From CALFML01 sp044222245 (GTDB lineage: Bacteria; Myxococcota_A; Polyangia; Palsa-1104; JAEUJZ01): a DNA stretch of 64,000 bases. This document shows positions 46,426-55,006 of the stretch, in pieces. The DNA is taken from the NCBI GenBank assembly GCA_044222245.1, contig JBGANQ010000037.1, forward strand, positions 12,896 to 76,895, in the 5' to 3' direction. A program made the position numbers and the translations under genes. Position 1 is the first letter of the stretch. Each line of letters opens with the position of its first letter. Under the pieces are notes generated by a model, which was given only the letters and a program-made list of their open reading frames with translations, made no database searches and had not been told where the DNA came from.

Positions 46426-48084
46426 ATGAACGTGACCGAGACGAAGACAACTGAGCAGGCAGCCGAGGCGGAGCTGGCGGAGCCGACCGGCTTCGTGCTC
46501 GAGCAGGGCAAGCGATTCTCCCAGTCGGTCTTGTGGCAGCTGACGCGGGACTACTATCACCAGCGCGGCCTCAGCGCCTGGGAGAGCGGCACCGTCCCCT
46601 CTTACGTAACGAGCAACCCCTACATCGCCCAGGTCTACGCCAACCTGGTCCTTACCTTCCTCAAGAACTGCCTGCTCCGCCAGGGCACCGGCGCCGCCGG
46701 CTGCACGATCGATCCCAAGCAGCCGATCTATATCGTCGAGCTGGCCGCCGGCCACGCCCGCTTCTCCTATCTGTTTCTCAAGAAGTTCTACGCGCTAAAG
46801 AACGCCTCCACGCTGCGGGCTCTGGATATCCGCTACGTGATGACCGACTTCACCGAGACCAACCTCAAAGAGTGGGGCCGGCAGCCGCTGTTCCGCCCGT
46901 TCCTGGAGCAGGGCCTTTTGCACTTTGCCCTCTTTGATCTGGAGAGCGATGCCACCATCCGCATCGCCGGCGACCAGCCGCCGCTGTCGGCCGAGACGGT
47001 TCACAACCCCCTCATCGTGCTCGGCAACTACATCTTCGACTCGCTGACCCAGGACTACTTCCGGGTCGAGAACGGCAAGCTGCAGGAGGGACTGATCACG
47101 ACCCGCGCCCCGAGCGCCGATCCGCCGGATCTGAGCGATCCCGAGGTCATGTCGCAGTTTGACATCAGCTTCGACTACCAGGCGGTGGCCAAGGATTCCT
47201 TCTACGACGATCCCGAGCTCGACAAGATCCTCACCGGCTACAGGCAGCGTCTTAATGACTCCACCGTGGTGTTTCCGCTTGGTCCGATCCGCGCCCTGTC
47301 ACGGCTCGCCCAGATCTCGGGCCAGCGGCTGCTCGTGCTGTCGAGCGACAAGGGCTACACCCACGAAGATGAGCTCTACTACCTGACCGGCCAGGCCATC
47401 CAGTTCCACGGCAGCTTCTCGACCATGGTGAACTATCACGCCATGGGCCAGTTTATCCGCGGCCGCGGCGGCGTCTACATCGCCACCACCCAGCGCCAGC
47501 TGAACCTCAAGACGGTGGCGCTGCTCCTGGGCGGCGATGCCGACTACTTCGCCGACACCCTGCTGGAGTTCCGCGAGCGCGTCGATACTTTTGGTCCCTA
47601 CGACTACTACACCCTGATAAACCACCTACGGGTGGCGGTGCAGCAGAACCTGTCGCTGGAAGGCTGCATGGAGCTTTTGCGCCTGAGCCACTTTGACCCG
47701 CAGATCTTCCTGGAGTTTAACCGCGCGCTCCTGGAGAACGCCGGGAGCCTCAACGACACCGCGCGCGCCGAGCTGCAGCTGGCGCTGGAGAAGATCTGGG
47801 ACAACTTCTTCCCGCTCGGCAAGGACGTGCCCTTCGAGATCGCCCGCATGTACCTGGCCATCCGCCGCCCGCGCGAGGCGCTGCGCTATAATGAGATCTC
47901 GCTGCAGATGTTCGGCGAGCACCCGGTCACCTTCTGCAACATGGGAATCTGCTACTACCACGCCGAGGACTACGAGACTGCCCGCCGCTACTTCGGCCGC
48001 TCGCTGGCGCTAAACCCCGACTACGGCCTGCCCAAGTCCTGGCTCGCGCGCCTGAACGCCGAGCAAGACCGCCTGTCTACTTGA
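46426..48084 (+). CDS. MidA/SAM methyltransferase-like protein with C-terminal TPR repeats
   Basis: A 552-residue soluble protein. Residues about 30-390 resemble MidA-type SAM-dependent methyltransferases (NPYIAQVYANLVLTFL, IYIVELAAGHARFSYLFLKKF as motif I, VMTDFTETNL, NPLIVLGNYIFDSLTQDYF). Residues about 470-550 form TPR-like repeats (VPFEIARMYLAIRRPREALRYNEISLQMFG, then TFCNMGICYYHAEDYETARRYFGRSLALNPDYGLPKSWLARL). It might methylate a protein held by the TPRs. Arginine methylation, as for human NDUFAF7, is one possibility. The stop codon is the first TGA of an 8-bp tandem repeat. Confidence 0.8.
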   Translation: MNVTETKTTEQAAEAELAEPTGFVLEQGKRFSQSVLWQLTRDYYHQRGLSAWESGTVPSYVTSNPYIAQVYANLVLTFLKNCLLRQGTGAAGCTIDPKQPIYIVELAAGHARFSYLFLKKFYALKNASTLRALDIRYVMTDFTETNLKEWGRQPLFRPFLEQGLLHFALFDLESDATIRIAGDQPPLSAETVHNPLIVLGNYIFDSLTQDYFRVENGKLQEGLITTRAPSADPPDLSDPEVMSQFDISFDYQAVAKDSFYDDPELDKILTGYRQRLNDSTVVFPLGPIRALSRLAQISGQRLLVLSSDKGYTHEDELYYLTGQAIQFHGSFSTMVNYHAMGQFIRGRGGVYIATTQRQLNLKTVALLLGGDADYFADTLLEFRERVDTFGPYDYYTLINHLRVAVQQNLSLEGCMELLRLSHFDPQIFLEFNRALLENAGSLNDTARAELQLALEKIWDNFFPLGKDVPFEIARMYLAIRRPREALRYNEISLQMFGEHPVTFCNMGICYYHAEDYETARRYFGRSLALNPDYGLPKSWLARLNAEQDRLST

Positions 48085-48137
48085 CCGGCTGACCGGCTGA
48101 CCGGCTGACCGGCTGACCGGCTGACCGGCTGACCGCC
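48082..48137. repeat. (TGACCGGC)6-7 octanucleotide tandem repeat over a stop codon
   Basis: Six perfect 8-bp units (48082-48129) and a seventh imperfect one. The first unit's TGA is the stop codon of the methyltransferase-TPR gene. Because eight is not a multiple of three, the array puts TGA in all three frames and also spaces this gene from the convergent aat gene. Confidence 0.9.
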
Positions 48138-48165
48138 TTTCCACCTGACCGCCTGACCTGGGCGC

Positions 48166-48828
48166 TCAGGTCCACCGCCCCACGCGGGTCGGATGCCGCA
48201 GCGCCCGCCGCAGCCTGAGCATGAACTCCGCCCGCGGGATGACCTCCAGCCCGAAGCGATCCAGGTGTGGGTTCTGCAGCTGGCCGTCGATGAGCTCGAA
48301 ACCCCAGCTGACCAGCCGCTCGGCCAGGGCGACAAAGGCGACCTTGCTGGCGTCGTCAGCGCGCGAGAACATCGACTCGCCAAAGAAGCAGCCGCCGAGC
48401 GAGACGCCATACAGGCCGCCGCACAGCACGCCCTCTTTGTAGGTCTCGACCGAGTGAGCGTAGCCGGCCTCGTGCAGGCGGGTGTAGGCCTCGATCATCT
48501 CGGGGACGATCCAGGTGCCGGTCTCGCCGCGCCGCGGCGTGGTCGCGCAGGCGGCGATCACCGCGGAGAAGGCGGTGTCAAAGCGGATCTCGAACTCGCC
48601 CCGCCGCACCACCTTGCGCAGGCTGCGGCCGACGTGCAGCTGCGCCGGCGCGATGACCGCGCGCTCGGGCGGCGCCCACCACAGGATGGGCGACTCGGCG
48701 CTGTACCAGGGGAAGATCCCGCTCTGGTAGGCGAGCAGCAGGCGCTCGACCGACAGATCGCCGTAGGCGGCGAGCAGCCCATCGGGGCGCGCCCACTCAA
48801 CGGGGGGAAACAGCAGCTCCTGGCTCAA
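48166..48828 (-). CDS. aat: Leucyl/phenylalanyl-tRNA-protein transferase
   Basis: Transfers Leu or Phe from tRNA to N-terminal Arg/Lys of proteins for N-end-rule degradation by ClpAP (about 220 aa). Family hallmarks: DGLLAAYGDLSVERLLLAYQSGIFPWYS, ILWWAPPERAVI, IEAYTRLHEAGYAHSVE, GGLYGVSLGGCFFGESMFS and VIPRAEF. The usual N-terminus is M-P-x-Y-x-L; here P-I-Y-I-L is encoded but no ATG/GTG precedes it in frame. The TTG at 48828 is the first standard start in frame. An ATG at 48865 is out of frame by one base across an (AT)5 tract. Downstream of the radical SAM gene in the same direction. Confidence 0.9.
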   Translation of the reverse strand: MSQELLFPPVEWARPDGLLAAYGDLSVERLLLAYQSGIFPWYSAESPILWWAPPERAVIAPAQLHVGRSLRKVVRRGEFEIRFDTAFSAVIAACATTPRRGETGTWIVPEMIEAYTRLHEAGYAHSVETYKEGVLCGGLYGVSLGGCFFGESMFSRADDASKVAFVALAERLVSWGFELIDGQLQNPHLDRFGLEVIPRAEFMLRLRRALRHPTRVGRWT

Positions 48829-48837
48829 TATATATAT
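48828..48837. repeat. (AT)5 dinucleotide tract at the start of aat
   Basis: Five AT units inside otherwise GC-rich DNA, encoding the I-Y-I of PIYIL. One added unit would bring the ATG at 48865 into frame with aat and give MLYRAAHPTHIYILSQELL; two lost units would also restore that frame. Confidence 0.75.
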
Positions 48838-48908
48838 GGGTCGGGTGCGCAGCGCGGTAGAGCATGAGACAGCGCGGGCGCTTTGGGAAGAGGCGGCGCC
48901 GCGCGCGA

Positions 48909-50477
48909 CTACAAAATCGGCAGGCTGAGCCGCGCCGCCGCCGGCTGCGCCCGCACCGGCACCGCGCGCCCGGTCCAGCCGGCAAAGGCCCGCCGCCACG
49001 CCGCAAAGCCGCCGCCCGCAAGGTGCGCCGCGTGCGCCCGCACCCCCGCCTCCATGCCGCCCTGCGCCAGCACGTACTCGACCCACGCCCAGCGCGCCGA
49101 GGTCGGGCGCACCTCGACGTGCTTGCCCAGGCCCTGGCGCAGCCGCCCGAGGCGCTGCTCGACCTCGGTGATGCCGGCAAACGGCGTCGCATCAAGGGGC
49201 GTGTTGCGCTTGGCGACAAACGGCGCCACCCCCAGCGAGGTGCGGACGATGCGCGACAGCTCGATCGCGAAGCGCACCAGCTCATCGATGTCGGCGTCGG
49301 TCTCGCCGGGCAGGCCGACGATCATGTAGACCTTCAGGGTCTTCATGCCGTGCGCCGCGGCGAGCTGCGCCGAGCGGAGCAGGTGCCGCTCCTTGGTCCG
49401 CCGCTCGACGAGCTCGCGCAGGCGCTCGCTGGCGCCGTCGCTGGCCACGGTCAGCGTGCGGTAGCCGCCGCGCCCGAGCAGCCCGACAAGCTCATCGGTC
49501 AGGCGATCGGCGCGCAGCGAGCTGATGCCCACCTGCAGCCCGCGCTCCTCGACCACATGGCGCAGGATCTGCGGCAGCTTGGGGTGATCGGTGACCGCCG
49601 CCCCGACCAGGCCCACCCGGGTCACCCCATCGGGGATGAGCGACGCGACCCGCTCGGGAGCGACCAGCCGCATGCCGCCGTTGGTCGTCCGCCGCATCAC
49701 GCAGTAAGTACAGCCGCGCGAGCAGCCGCGCTCGGGCTCGATAAGAAACATCGACTTGAGCTCGGTGTTCGGCGTGAGCACCACCGAAGCCGCCGGCAGC
49801 AGGTGGTCGTCGCACTGCGCCACGCGCGGCAGGTTCTCGCCGTCTACCGACGGAATCCACAGGCCCTCGCGCCCGGCCAGGCGGCGCAGCAGCTGCTGCC
49901 GCTCGACCACCCCCAGCAGGTGCCCATCGCCGAGCCCCGCGTCCAGCAGATCGCGCATGAGCCGCGGCAGCACCTGCTCCGCCTCGCCCATGATCACGAT
50001 GTCGGCGAACGGCCCAAGCGGCAGCGGGTTACTGAAGGTCAGCGGGCCGCCGCAGATGACCAGCGGCTGGCCGGCGCCGCGCTCGCTCTGCAGCACGGGC
50101 ACAGTGGCCAGCTCCAGGCACGAGAACAGCCCGGTAAGCTCCAGCTCGTAGGCGACCGAGAACAGGATCACCGGCGATAGCCCCACCGCCGCCTGCGACT
50201 CGTAGGTCAGAAGCGGCAGCCGCGCCCGCCGCCACGCCTCGACGTCATCGGGCAGAAACGCCCGCTCGGCGCGCAGCCGCGGATAGTCGGGATCGTTGAG
50301 CAGCCGATACACCACCTGATAGCCGAGCGACGACATCGCCACGTGGTAGGGGCTCGGGTAGCACAGCGGCACCGACAGCTCGGCCTCGCTGCGGCGGGGG
50401 ATAAGGAGGCGCTCTTGGGCAAGCCGCTGCTCGATGAGCGAGCGGATGGCGAACGGGGAGTGGGCGGGAAGCTTCAC
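48909..50477 (-). CDS. B12-binding-like radical SAM protein
   Basis: A 522-residue radical SAM enzyme. The 4Fe-4S motif is GCSRGCTYC (C252, C256, C259), in ERGCSRGCTYCVMRRTTNGGMR. The N-terminal 200 residues, with CYPSPYHVAMSSLGYQVVYRLLN and GGPLTFSNPLPLGPFADIVIMGEAEQVLP, match the cobalamin-binding-like domain of MiaB-unrelated radical SAM proteins sometimes found beside translation genes. GLPGETDADIDELVRFAIEL is typical of the core. GTG start at 50477. Reaction unknown; association with aat is only positional. Confidence 0.85.
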   Translation of the reverse strand: MKLPAHSPFAIRSLIEQRLAQERLLIPRRSEAELSVPLCYPSPYHVAMSSLGYQVVYRLLNDPDYPRLRAERAFLPDDVEAWRRARLPLLTYESQAAVGLSPVILFSVAYELELTGLFSCLELATVPVLQSERGAGQPLVICGGPLTFSNPLPLGPFADIVIMGEAEQVLPRLMRDLLDAGLGDGHLLGVVERQQLLRRLAGREGLWIPSVDGENLPRVAQCDDHLLPAASVVLTPNTELKSMFLIEPERGCSRGCTYCVMRRTTNGGMRLVAPERVASLIPDGVTRVGLVGAAVTDHPKLPQILRHVVEERGLQVGISSLRADRLTDELVGLLGRGGYRTLTVASDGASERLRELVERRTKERHLLRSAQLAAAHGMKTLKVYMIVGLPGETDADIDELVRFAIELSRIVRTSLGVAPFVAKRNTPLDATPFAGITEVEQRLGRLRQGLGKHVEVRPTSARWAWVEYVLAQGGMEAGVRAHAAHLAGGGFAAWRRAFAGWTGRAVPVRAQPAAARLSLPIL

Positions 50478-50769
50478 GAGTGCCTGGGTAACCTGTGGGC
50501 TGACGGTAGGGAATTGTAGCTACACTCGGGCCGGCAGGCGGGGATTTTTTGCAATCCTCGGGGCTGAGCTAAGCCAAGGATTTTCTTGACTTTGCAGTTT
50601 TTCGCGGGCATGGTCGGCAAAGGTTCGCCTGCCGATTTGGACAGGCAATCCGGCGTACGGCAAGCGCCTAACAGTTTTTCGAACGCGACCTATGCACAAT
50701 TCCAAGCGCACCCTTGCCGGCGTCGCGCGTGCAATCGAGCGGACGCAGGTCGCGTCGCAGGAGCAGCAA

Positions 50770-50985
50770 ATGGCTAAAGGCAATGTAAAGTGGTTCAACG
50801 ATGCAAAAGGGTTTGGCTTTATCTCGCGGTCGGATGGAGCTGACGTGTTCGTTCACCACACTGCGATTCAGGTCGAAGGATACCGCACGCTGAGCGAGGG
50901 CCAGGAGGTCGAGTTCGAGATCACCGAGGGCCCCAAGGGTCTGCAGGCCACCAACGTGCGCAAGGCGGAGACCGCCGCGGCCTGA
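50770..50985 (+). CDS. Cold-shock protein, CspA family
   Basis: A 71-residue single OB-fold protein that binds single-stranded nucleic acid: MAKGNVKWFNDAKGFGFISR holds RNP1 (KGFGFI) and DVFVHHTAI holds RNP2. The ATG at 50770 has AGGAG six bases upstream; the frame is open further upstream but that part is unrelated to the family. A leader of up to about 290 nt lies before it, as in cold-regulated csp genes. A strong intrinsic terminator follows. Whether it is cold-inducible is not visible. Confidence 0.95.
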   Translation: MAKGNVKWFNDAKGFGFISRSDGADVFVHHTAIQVEGYRTLSEGQEVEFEITEGPKGLQATNVRKAETAAA

Positions 50986-51024
50986 GCTCGCTCTGCCCCG
51001 CTAGTTCATTTCAACCTGATCCCG

Positions 51025-51082
51025 AGCGCCTGCTCCAGGCAGCCAGTCTGCAAAGACCGCTGCCGAGCAGGCGCTTTTTTTT
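51025..51082 (+). terminator. Rho-independent terminator of the cold-shock gene
   Basis: An 11-bp perfect stem AGCGCCTGCTC (51025-51035) / GAGCAGGCGCT (51065-51075), with a loop of about 29 nt that can form an inner helix, followed by eight T's (51075-51082). It lies 40 bp after the csp stop. This is the clearest intrinsic terminator in the window. Confidence 0.92.
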
Positions 51083-51145
51083 GGCTTGAAGAAGGAAATC
51101 GAAGGCAGGAAACCCCAGGCCCAGCGTCGCTGAGCCCGGATGAAG

Positions 51146-52531
51146 CTACTTCTTGTCTTTGGCGAGCTCGGTAGGCTTTTTGAGGAAGCGATCGATCTGG
51201 AACTTCTTCAGCCACATCGGGTCCTGCCCGACCTTCTGCACCACCACATCCTCCCCGCGCGCATCCCCAATGTTCAGCACCACAGGGGCCCCCGTCTTGG
51301 GCTTGAGGGTCACGGTCGCCCGCGGCTTGGCCAGCGACGCCAGCTCCGGCGAGCCCGGCGCGACGTAGCCCGAGCCGACCAGGTTGTCGAAGCTGTCAGC
51401 CAGACCCTTGGTCTTGGCGTCATCGCCGTCGGCCAGCTTGTCCACCTTCCACGCCTTATCGACGCGCCTCAGCACCGCCACCTCGGTCCCCTGAGCGACC
51501 GTGATCTGGTCGAGCTGGTCCTCCTTGAAGCTCACCAGCGCCTTGTCGCGCAGGTCCTGCGGGATGTGCGCCACCGCGTCCAGGGCGTACTTCTTCGCCG
51601 TGAAGATCTGTCCCGAGTCGATCGCCTGGGCGTAGTAGTCATCGCCCTTGAGCTGCCCGATGCGCAGCCCGACCGACTTATTGTCCTTGAAGCCGACCTG
51701 GACCTCGATCTGCCCCGGCGCCCCCGGTGCCAGCCCAGTCTCCTCGGGCTTGGCGGCGTCGAGGAAGTCGCCGGCCCGCAGCGCCGCCGCCCCCTGCACC
51801 AGGCGGTTGATCAGCGCGTTATCGAGCTCGCCGGTCATCTTGAGGGCTGGATCGCTCTGCACCACCTTCCACTTGGCGTCAAAGATGCTCGGCTGCGGCT
51901 TGCCGTCCGGGCCATTTTGCGGCGGCAGCCGCTCGAGCTTGACCTGGGTGCCGCCGCCCTTGAGGGTCAGGGTCTGCGCATCTTCGGCCCGCAGGTCGAA
52001 CACGGTGTGGTCGCGCCAGCTCTTGCCGTCCTTCTTGAAGTTGGAGGCATAAAGGTCCGCCACCTGCCAGACCTCGTCCTTGCCCGCCACCCGCACCATC
52101 GTCGCCGCGCCTGCCACCTTGCCCAGGTACAGGTCGGCGAGCACGCCGCCGCCGCTGTCCTTGGCGATCACGTGCACGGCCTTGTCATCGCTGACCTCGA
52201 GGTCGCCGTGGCGCTCTTTCTGCTGCGTGGTGATGTCGCCCCACTTCATCTTCTCCAGCGCCTCGACCACCGACTTCACCGCGGTCTGATCCGCCGGCTT
52301 ATCGTACGGAGCCGTCACCTGCCACTTGTCGCCCTTTTTGCTGAGGGTGACCTTGTCGGTCCCCTTGGGCTGCGCCAGCTCGAGGCTGGCGATGGTGCCG
52401 GGCTTGATCTCGGGCAGCGGCCGCGGCTTGTCGCCGACCCGGTCGCCCTTCTCCGGCGCCCGCATCACATAGACCGAGAGCCCGCCCAGGACGAGCAGCG
52501 CGATCAGTGCATAGAGAGTCTTCTTTTCCAT
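51146..52531 (-). CDS. DUF4340 envelope protein of the GldA/F/G operon
   Basis: A 461-residue protein with one N-terminal anchor (TLYALIALLVLGGLSVYVM) and repeated DUF4340 beta-rich modules (KKGDKWQVTAPYDKPADQTAVKSVVEAL; LYLGKVAGAATMVRVAGKDEVWQVAD). It is the last gene of the four-gene ABC operon, 27 nt after the GldG-like gene. In many bacteria a DUF4340 protein follows a GldFG-type ABC transporter, presumably working in the periplasm. Exact role unknown. Confidence 0.9.
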   Translation of the reverse strand: MEKKTLYALIALLVLGGLSVYVMRAPEKGDRVGDKPRPLPEIKPGTIASLELAQPKGTDKVTLSKKGDKWQVTAPYDKPADQTAVKSVVEALEKMKWGDITTQQKERHGDLEVSDDKAVHVIAKDSGGGVLADLYLGKVAGAATMVRVAGKDEVWQVADLYASNFKKDGKSWRDHTVFDLRAEDAQTLTLKGGGTQVKLERLPPQNGPDGKPQPSIFDAKWKVVQSDPALKMTGELDNALINRLVQGAAALRAGDFLDAAKPEETGLAPGAPGQIEVQVGFKDNKSVGLRIGQLKGDDYYAQAIDSGQIFTAKKYALDAVAHIPQDLRDKALVSFKEDQLDQITVAQGTEVAVLRRVDKAWKVDKLADGDDAKTKGLADSFDNLVGSGYVAPGSPELASLAKPRATVTLKPKTGAPVVLNIGDARGEDVVVQKVGQDPMWLKKFQIDRFLKKPTELAKDKK

Positions 52532-52558
52532 GGTCTACAAGTCCCTCGCTCTGTCTGC

Positions 52559-54253
52559 TTACAGCTTGGCCGCGGAGCGGGCGCTCTGGCGGATCCGCCA
52601 CCGCACAAGGCCGATGAGGAGCAGGAGCAGCGGCAGCCCGACGATGTTGGCCGCCTTGATCACGGTCACCTTGGCCTCGCTGATCTGCTCCAGCGGCCGG
52701 CTCTGCATGCCCTTGTTGCGCACCTGCGCCAGCGCCTCATCCTGCGCCAGCCAGTCGATGACGTTGAGCACGAAGGCGAGGTTGGCGACGTACAGCTGCA
52801 GGCCGCTGCGCAGCCCCAGGTTCACGTACTGATCGCTGATGAAGTCGGAGTCACTGACCACCACCATGCGCGCGGTCGGCTTGGCCTCGGCCAGCATCGG
52901 CTCGACGCCCGGCTGGCTGACGTTGCCGTCGACCTTGCTGCCGTCTTCTTTGACGATCTGCTTGCCGGCAAAGGCGCTCTTGAAGGCCCCCTGCCCCGCC
53001 ACCGCGAGCAGGAACGGCCCGCGATCGGTGCCGACGGTCATGTCGCGCGCCTTGAGGTTCGGGGTGAACACGAACGGCCCCTGCGGCCGCCACGACTCGG
53101 CGCTCGACTCGACGAGCTTGGCCCACTCGACCGGCCCCTTGCCGCTCTTGGCATCGCCGACCAGCTCCAGGGTGCTGGCGTACGGCAGGACCACCGCCTT
53201 CATGCCCTGGTTGATCTGGTGCCCCTGCGGCAGCGGCCCGGCGAGCAGGAACACCGGGTGGTTGATGCCCAGCACCTGCTGCCCCATCGTCACCGGTCCG
53301 ATGTAGTTCTGCTTGTCCAGGACCATGTCCTTCTTGATGTTGACCCCGTACGCCCCGAGCAGGTCATCAAGACCGGTGTCGTTGTTCTGCGCGATCTGCG
53401 GCATGTCCATGCCCGGCATCATCATGCCGCGCGGCGTCGACATGGTCTGCCCGTCGACGAACAGCGCCACCGACTTGCCCTTCATCAGGAACTGATCGAC
53501 GACGTACTTGGCGCGCTCGCTCATCGGCTGCTTGGGTCCGACGATGAGCAGCGCGTCCACGTCGGCCGGGATGCTCGCCTTGAGCTCGAGGCTGGTGGTC
53601 TCGTAGCCAGACTTTTTGAGCTGCTCGCTCAGGATCTGCACGCCCGGGTGGGTCAGCGGCAGCTCCCCCTCACTGGAGGCGAAGGCGACCTTCTTCTTCT
53701 TGACCGTCATCTGCTTGATGAGGCCCGAGATCTCAAACTCCAGCCCCTCGACCTGCTCGATGGTCGGGATGGACTCGATCTCGCCGTGGTAGTCAAGGCC
53801 GATGCCGAGGAACGTGGTGCCGATCTCGAACTTGTTGGCCGACACGACGCCGCGGTTTGACTTCTGGACCTTGTACTTGCTGGCCTCCTCTTCCTTCTTG
53901 GTGTCGCCCTCGCCGATCTTGATGACCTCGACGTTGAGCTTGCCGTCCGAGTAGGTGGCGTACTCGCTGAGCAGGTCGCGCACGAACTGCGCGTGCTGCT
54001 TGAACGGGGGCTTGAGATCCTCGCTCATGAACAGCTTGACGTTCAAGCGATCGGGCAGCGCCTTGACCAGGTCCTTGGAGCCCTTGGACAGGGTGTAGAC
54101 CTTGTCCTGGGTCATGTCGATGCGCGAAAACGACCGCGTACCGACGACGTTCAGCGCCGCCAGGGCGCCTATCGACAGGATCACGAACAGCACCGCGTTG
54201 ACGGCCGTCTTTCCCTTAGACGAACCGTGACTTGAAGAAAGCGGCTGACTCAT
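52559..54253 (-). CDS. GldG-like ABC transporter auxiliary protein
   Basis: A 564-residue membrane protein: TM near 18-40, a long extracytoplasmic domain with DKVYTLSKGSKDLVKALPDRLNVKLFMSEDLKPP (typical of the ABC_transp_aux/GldG domain) and a C-terminal TM (about 535-555). The ATG at 54253 overlaps the permease stop as TAATG with GGAGGTG upstream, showing tight translational coupling; the upstream in-frame start at 54262 is less likely. In gliding Bacteroidetes GldG is part of the motility/secretion transporter; here it may serve a different envelope or motility role. Confidence 0.9.
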   Translation of the reverse strand: MSQPLSSSHGSSKGKTAVNAVLFVILSIGALAALNVVGTRSFSRIDMTQDKVYTLSKGSKDLVKALPDRLNVKLFMSEDLKPPFKQHAQFVRDLLSEYATYSDGKLNVEVIKIGEGDTKKEEEASKYKVQKSNRGVVSANKFEIGTTFLGIGLDYHGEIESIPTIEQVEGLEFEISGLIKQMTVKKKKVAFASSEGELPLTHPGVQILSEQLKKSGYETTSLELKASIPADVDALLIVGPKQPMSERAKYVVDQFLMKGKSVALFVDGQTMSTPRGMMMPGMDMPQIAQNNDTGLDDLLGAYGVNIKKDMVLDKQNYIGPVTMGQQVLGINHPVFLLAGPLPQGHQINQGMKAVVLPYASTLELVGDAKSGKGPVEWAKLVESSAESWRPQGPFVFTPNLKARDMTVGTDRGPFLLAVAGQGAFKSAFAGKQIVKEDGSKVDGNVSQPGVEPMLAEAKPTARMVVVSDSDFISDQYVNLGLRSGLQLYVANLAFVLNVIDWLAQDEALAQVRNKGMQSRPLEQISEAKVTVIKAANIVGLPLLLLLIGLVRWRIRQSARSAAKL

Positions 54254-54969
54254 TAGCGCCACCTCCGGCTCTCAAGCGTCGCCTGCGTCACCATCAGGCA
54301 CGAGGCGATGAGCGTTCCGAAATAGAGAAGATCGCGCGTATCGATGACGCCGCGCGCCATGTTGCCGATGTGCCGGTCCATGCCCAGCCAGTCGAGCAGC
54401 GGCTGCACCACCGGCGGAAACACCTGGACCACCTTGCCGATGAGCCACAGCATGAGGCAGATCATCACCGCGCCGATGAAGGCCACGATCTGGTTCTTGG
54501 TAAACGACGAGGTCATCATGCCCACCGCCATGTACGTCGCGGCGACCAGGAACAGCCCGAGGTAGCCGGCGAAAGCCGGTCCCTTGTCCAGGGGGCCGAT
54601 CATCGCCACCGTGGCGGCAAACACGAACATGCCGAGCATGGCGAAGGCGAACAGGCCCACCGCCGCCAGGTACTTGCCCAGCACGACCTGCCAGTCGGTC
54701 ACCGGCATGGTCAAAAGCAGCTCCAGGGTGTCGTTGCTGCGCTCCTCGGCAAGCAGGCGCATGGTCACCGCAGGGCCGACGATGGCGACGAGCAGCGTCG
54801 TCCAGAAGCCGTCGAACAGCTCGCGCAGGTCGGCCTGCTGCTGGATAAACAGCGCGCTGAAGAACAGCAGCGCCGACAGCAGCAGGAACACTGCGACGAC
54901 TACATAGGCGATCGGGGAGTTGAAGTAGGCGCCCAGCTCTCGGCGCGCGATGGTTGCGATATTCCTCAT
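54253..54969 (-). CDS. ABC-2 permease, GldF/NosY-like
   Basis: A 238-residue membrane protein with six hydrophobic segments. ARRELGAYFNSPIAYVVVAVF is the typical start, and LAEERSNDTLELLLTMPVTDWQVVLGKYLA is the ABC-2 coupling-helix motif. It is 37 nt after the ATPase gene and overlaps the GldG-like gene by one base. Together they form a transporter with unknown substrate. Confidence 0.9.
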   Translation of the reverse strand: MRNIATIARRELGAYFNSPIAYVVVAVFLLLSALLFFSALFIQQQADLRELFDGFWTTLLVAIVGPAVTMRLLAEERSNDTLELLLTMPVTDWQVVLGKYLAAVGLFAFAMLGMFVFAATVAMIGPLDKGPAFAGYLGLFLVAATYMAVGMMTSSFTKNQIVAFIGAVMICLMLWLIGKVVQVFPPVVQPLLDWLGMDRHIGNMARGVIDTRDLLYFGTLIASCLMVTQATLESRRWR

Positions 54970-55006
54970 GATCTAGCCCTCTCCACGTTCCGCTTTCCCC
55001 TTGCCG

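Noticed and set aside
50586..50614. TTGACT with CATGGT as the csp promoter
   Set aside because: The -10 matches only three of six bases; not strong enough to list as a feature.
51140..53860. A 906-codon open frame antisense to the DUF4340/GldG genes
   Set aside because: Its translation is low-complexity Leu/Arg/His-rich with no domain, and the opposite strand holds well-supported genes with ribosome sites. It is the usual antisense shadow in GC-rich DNA.
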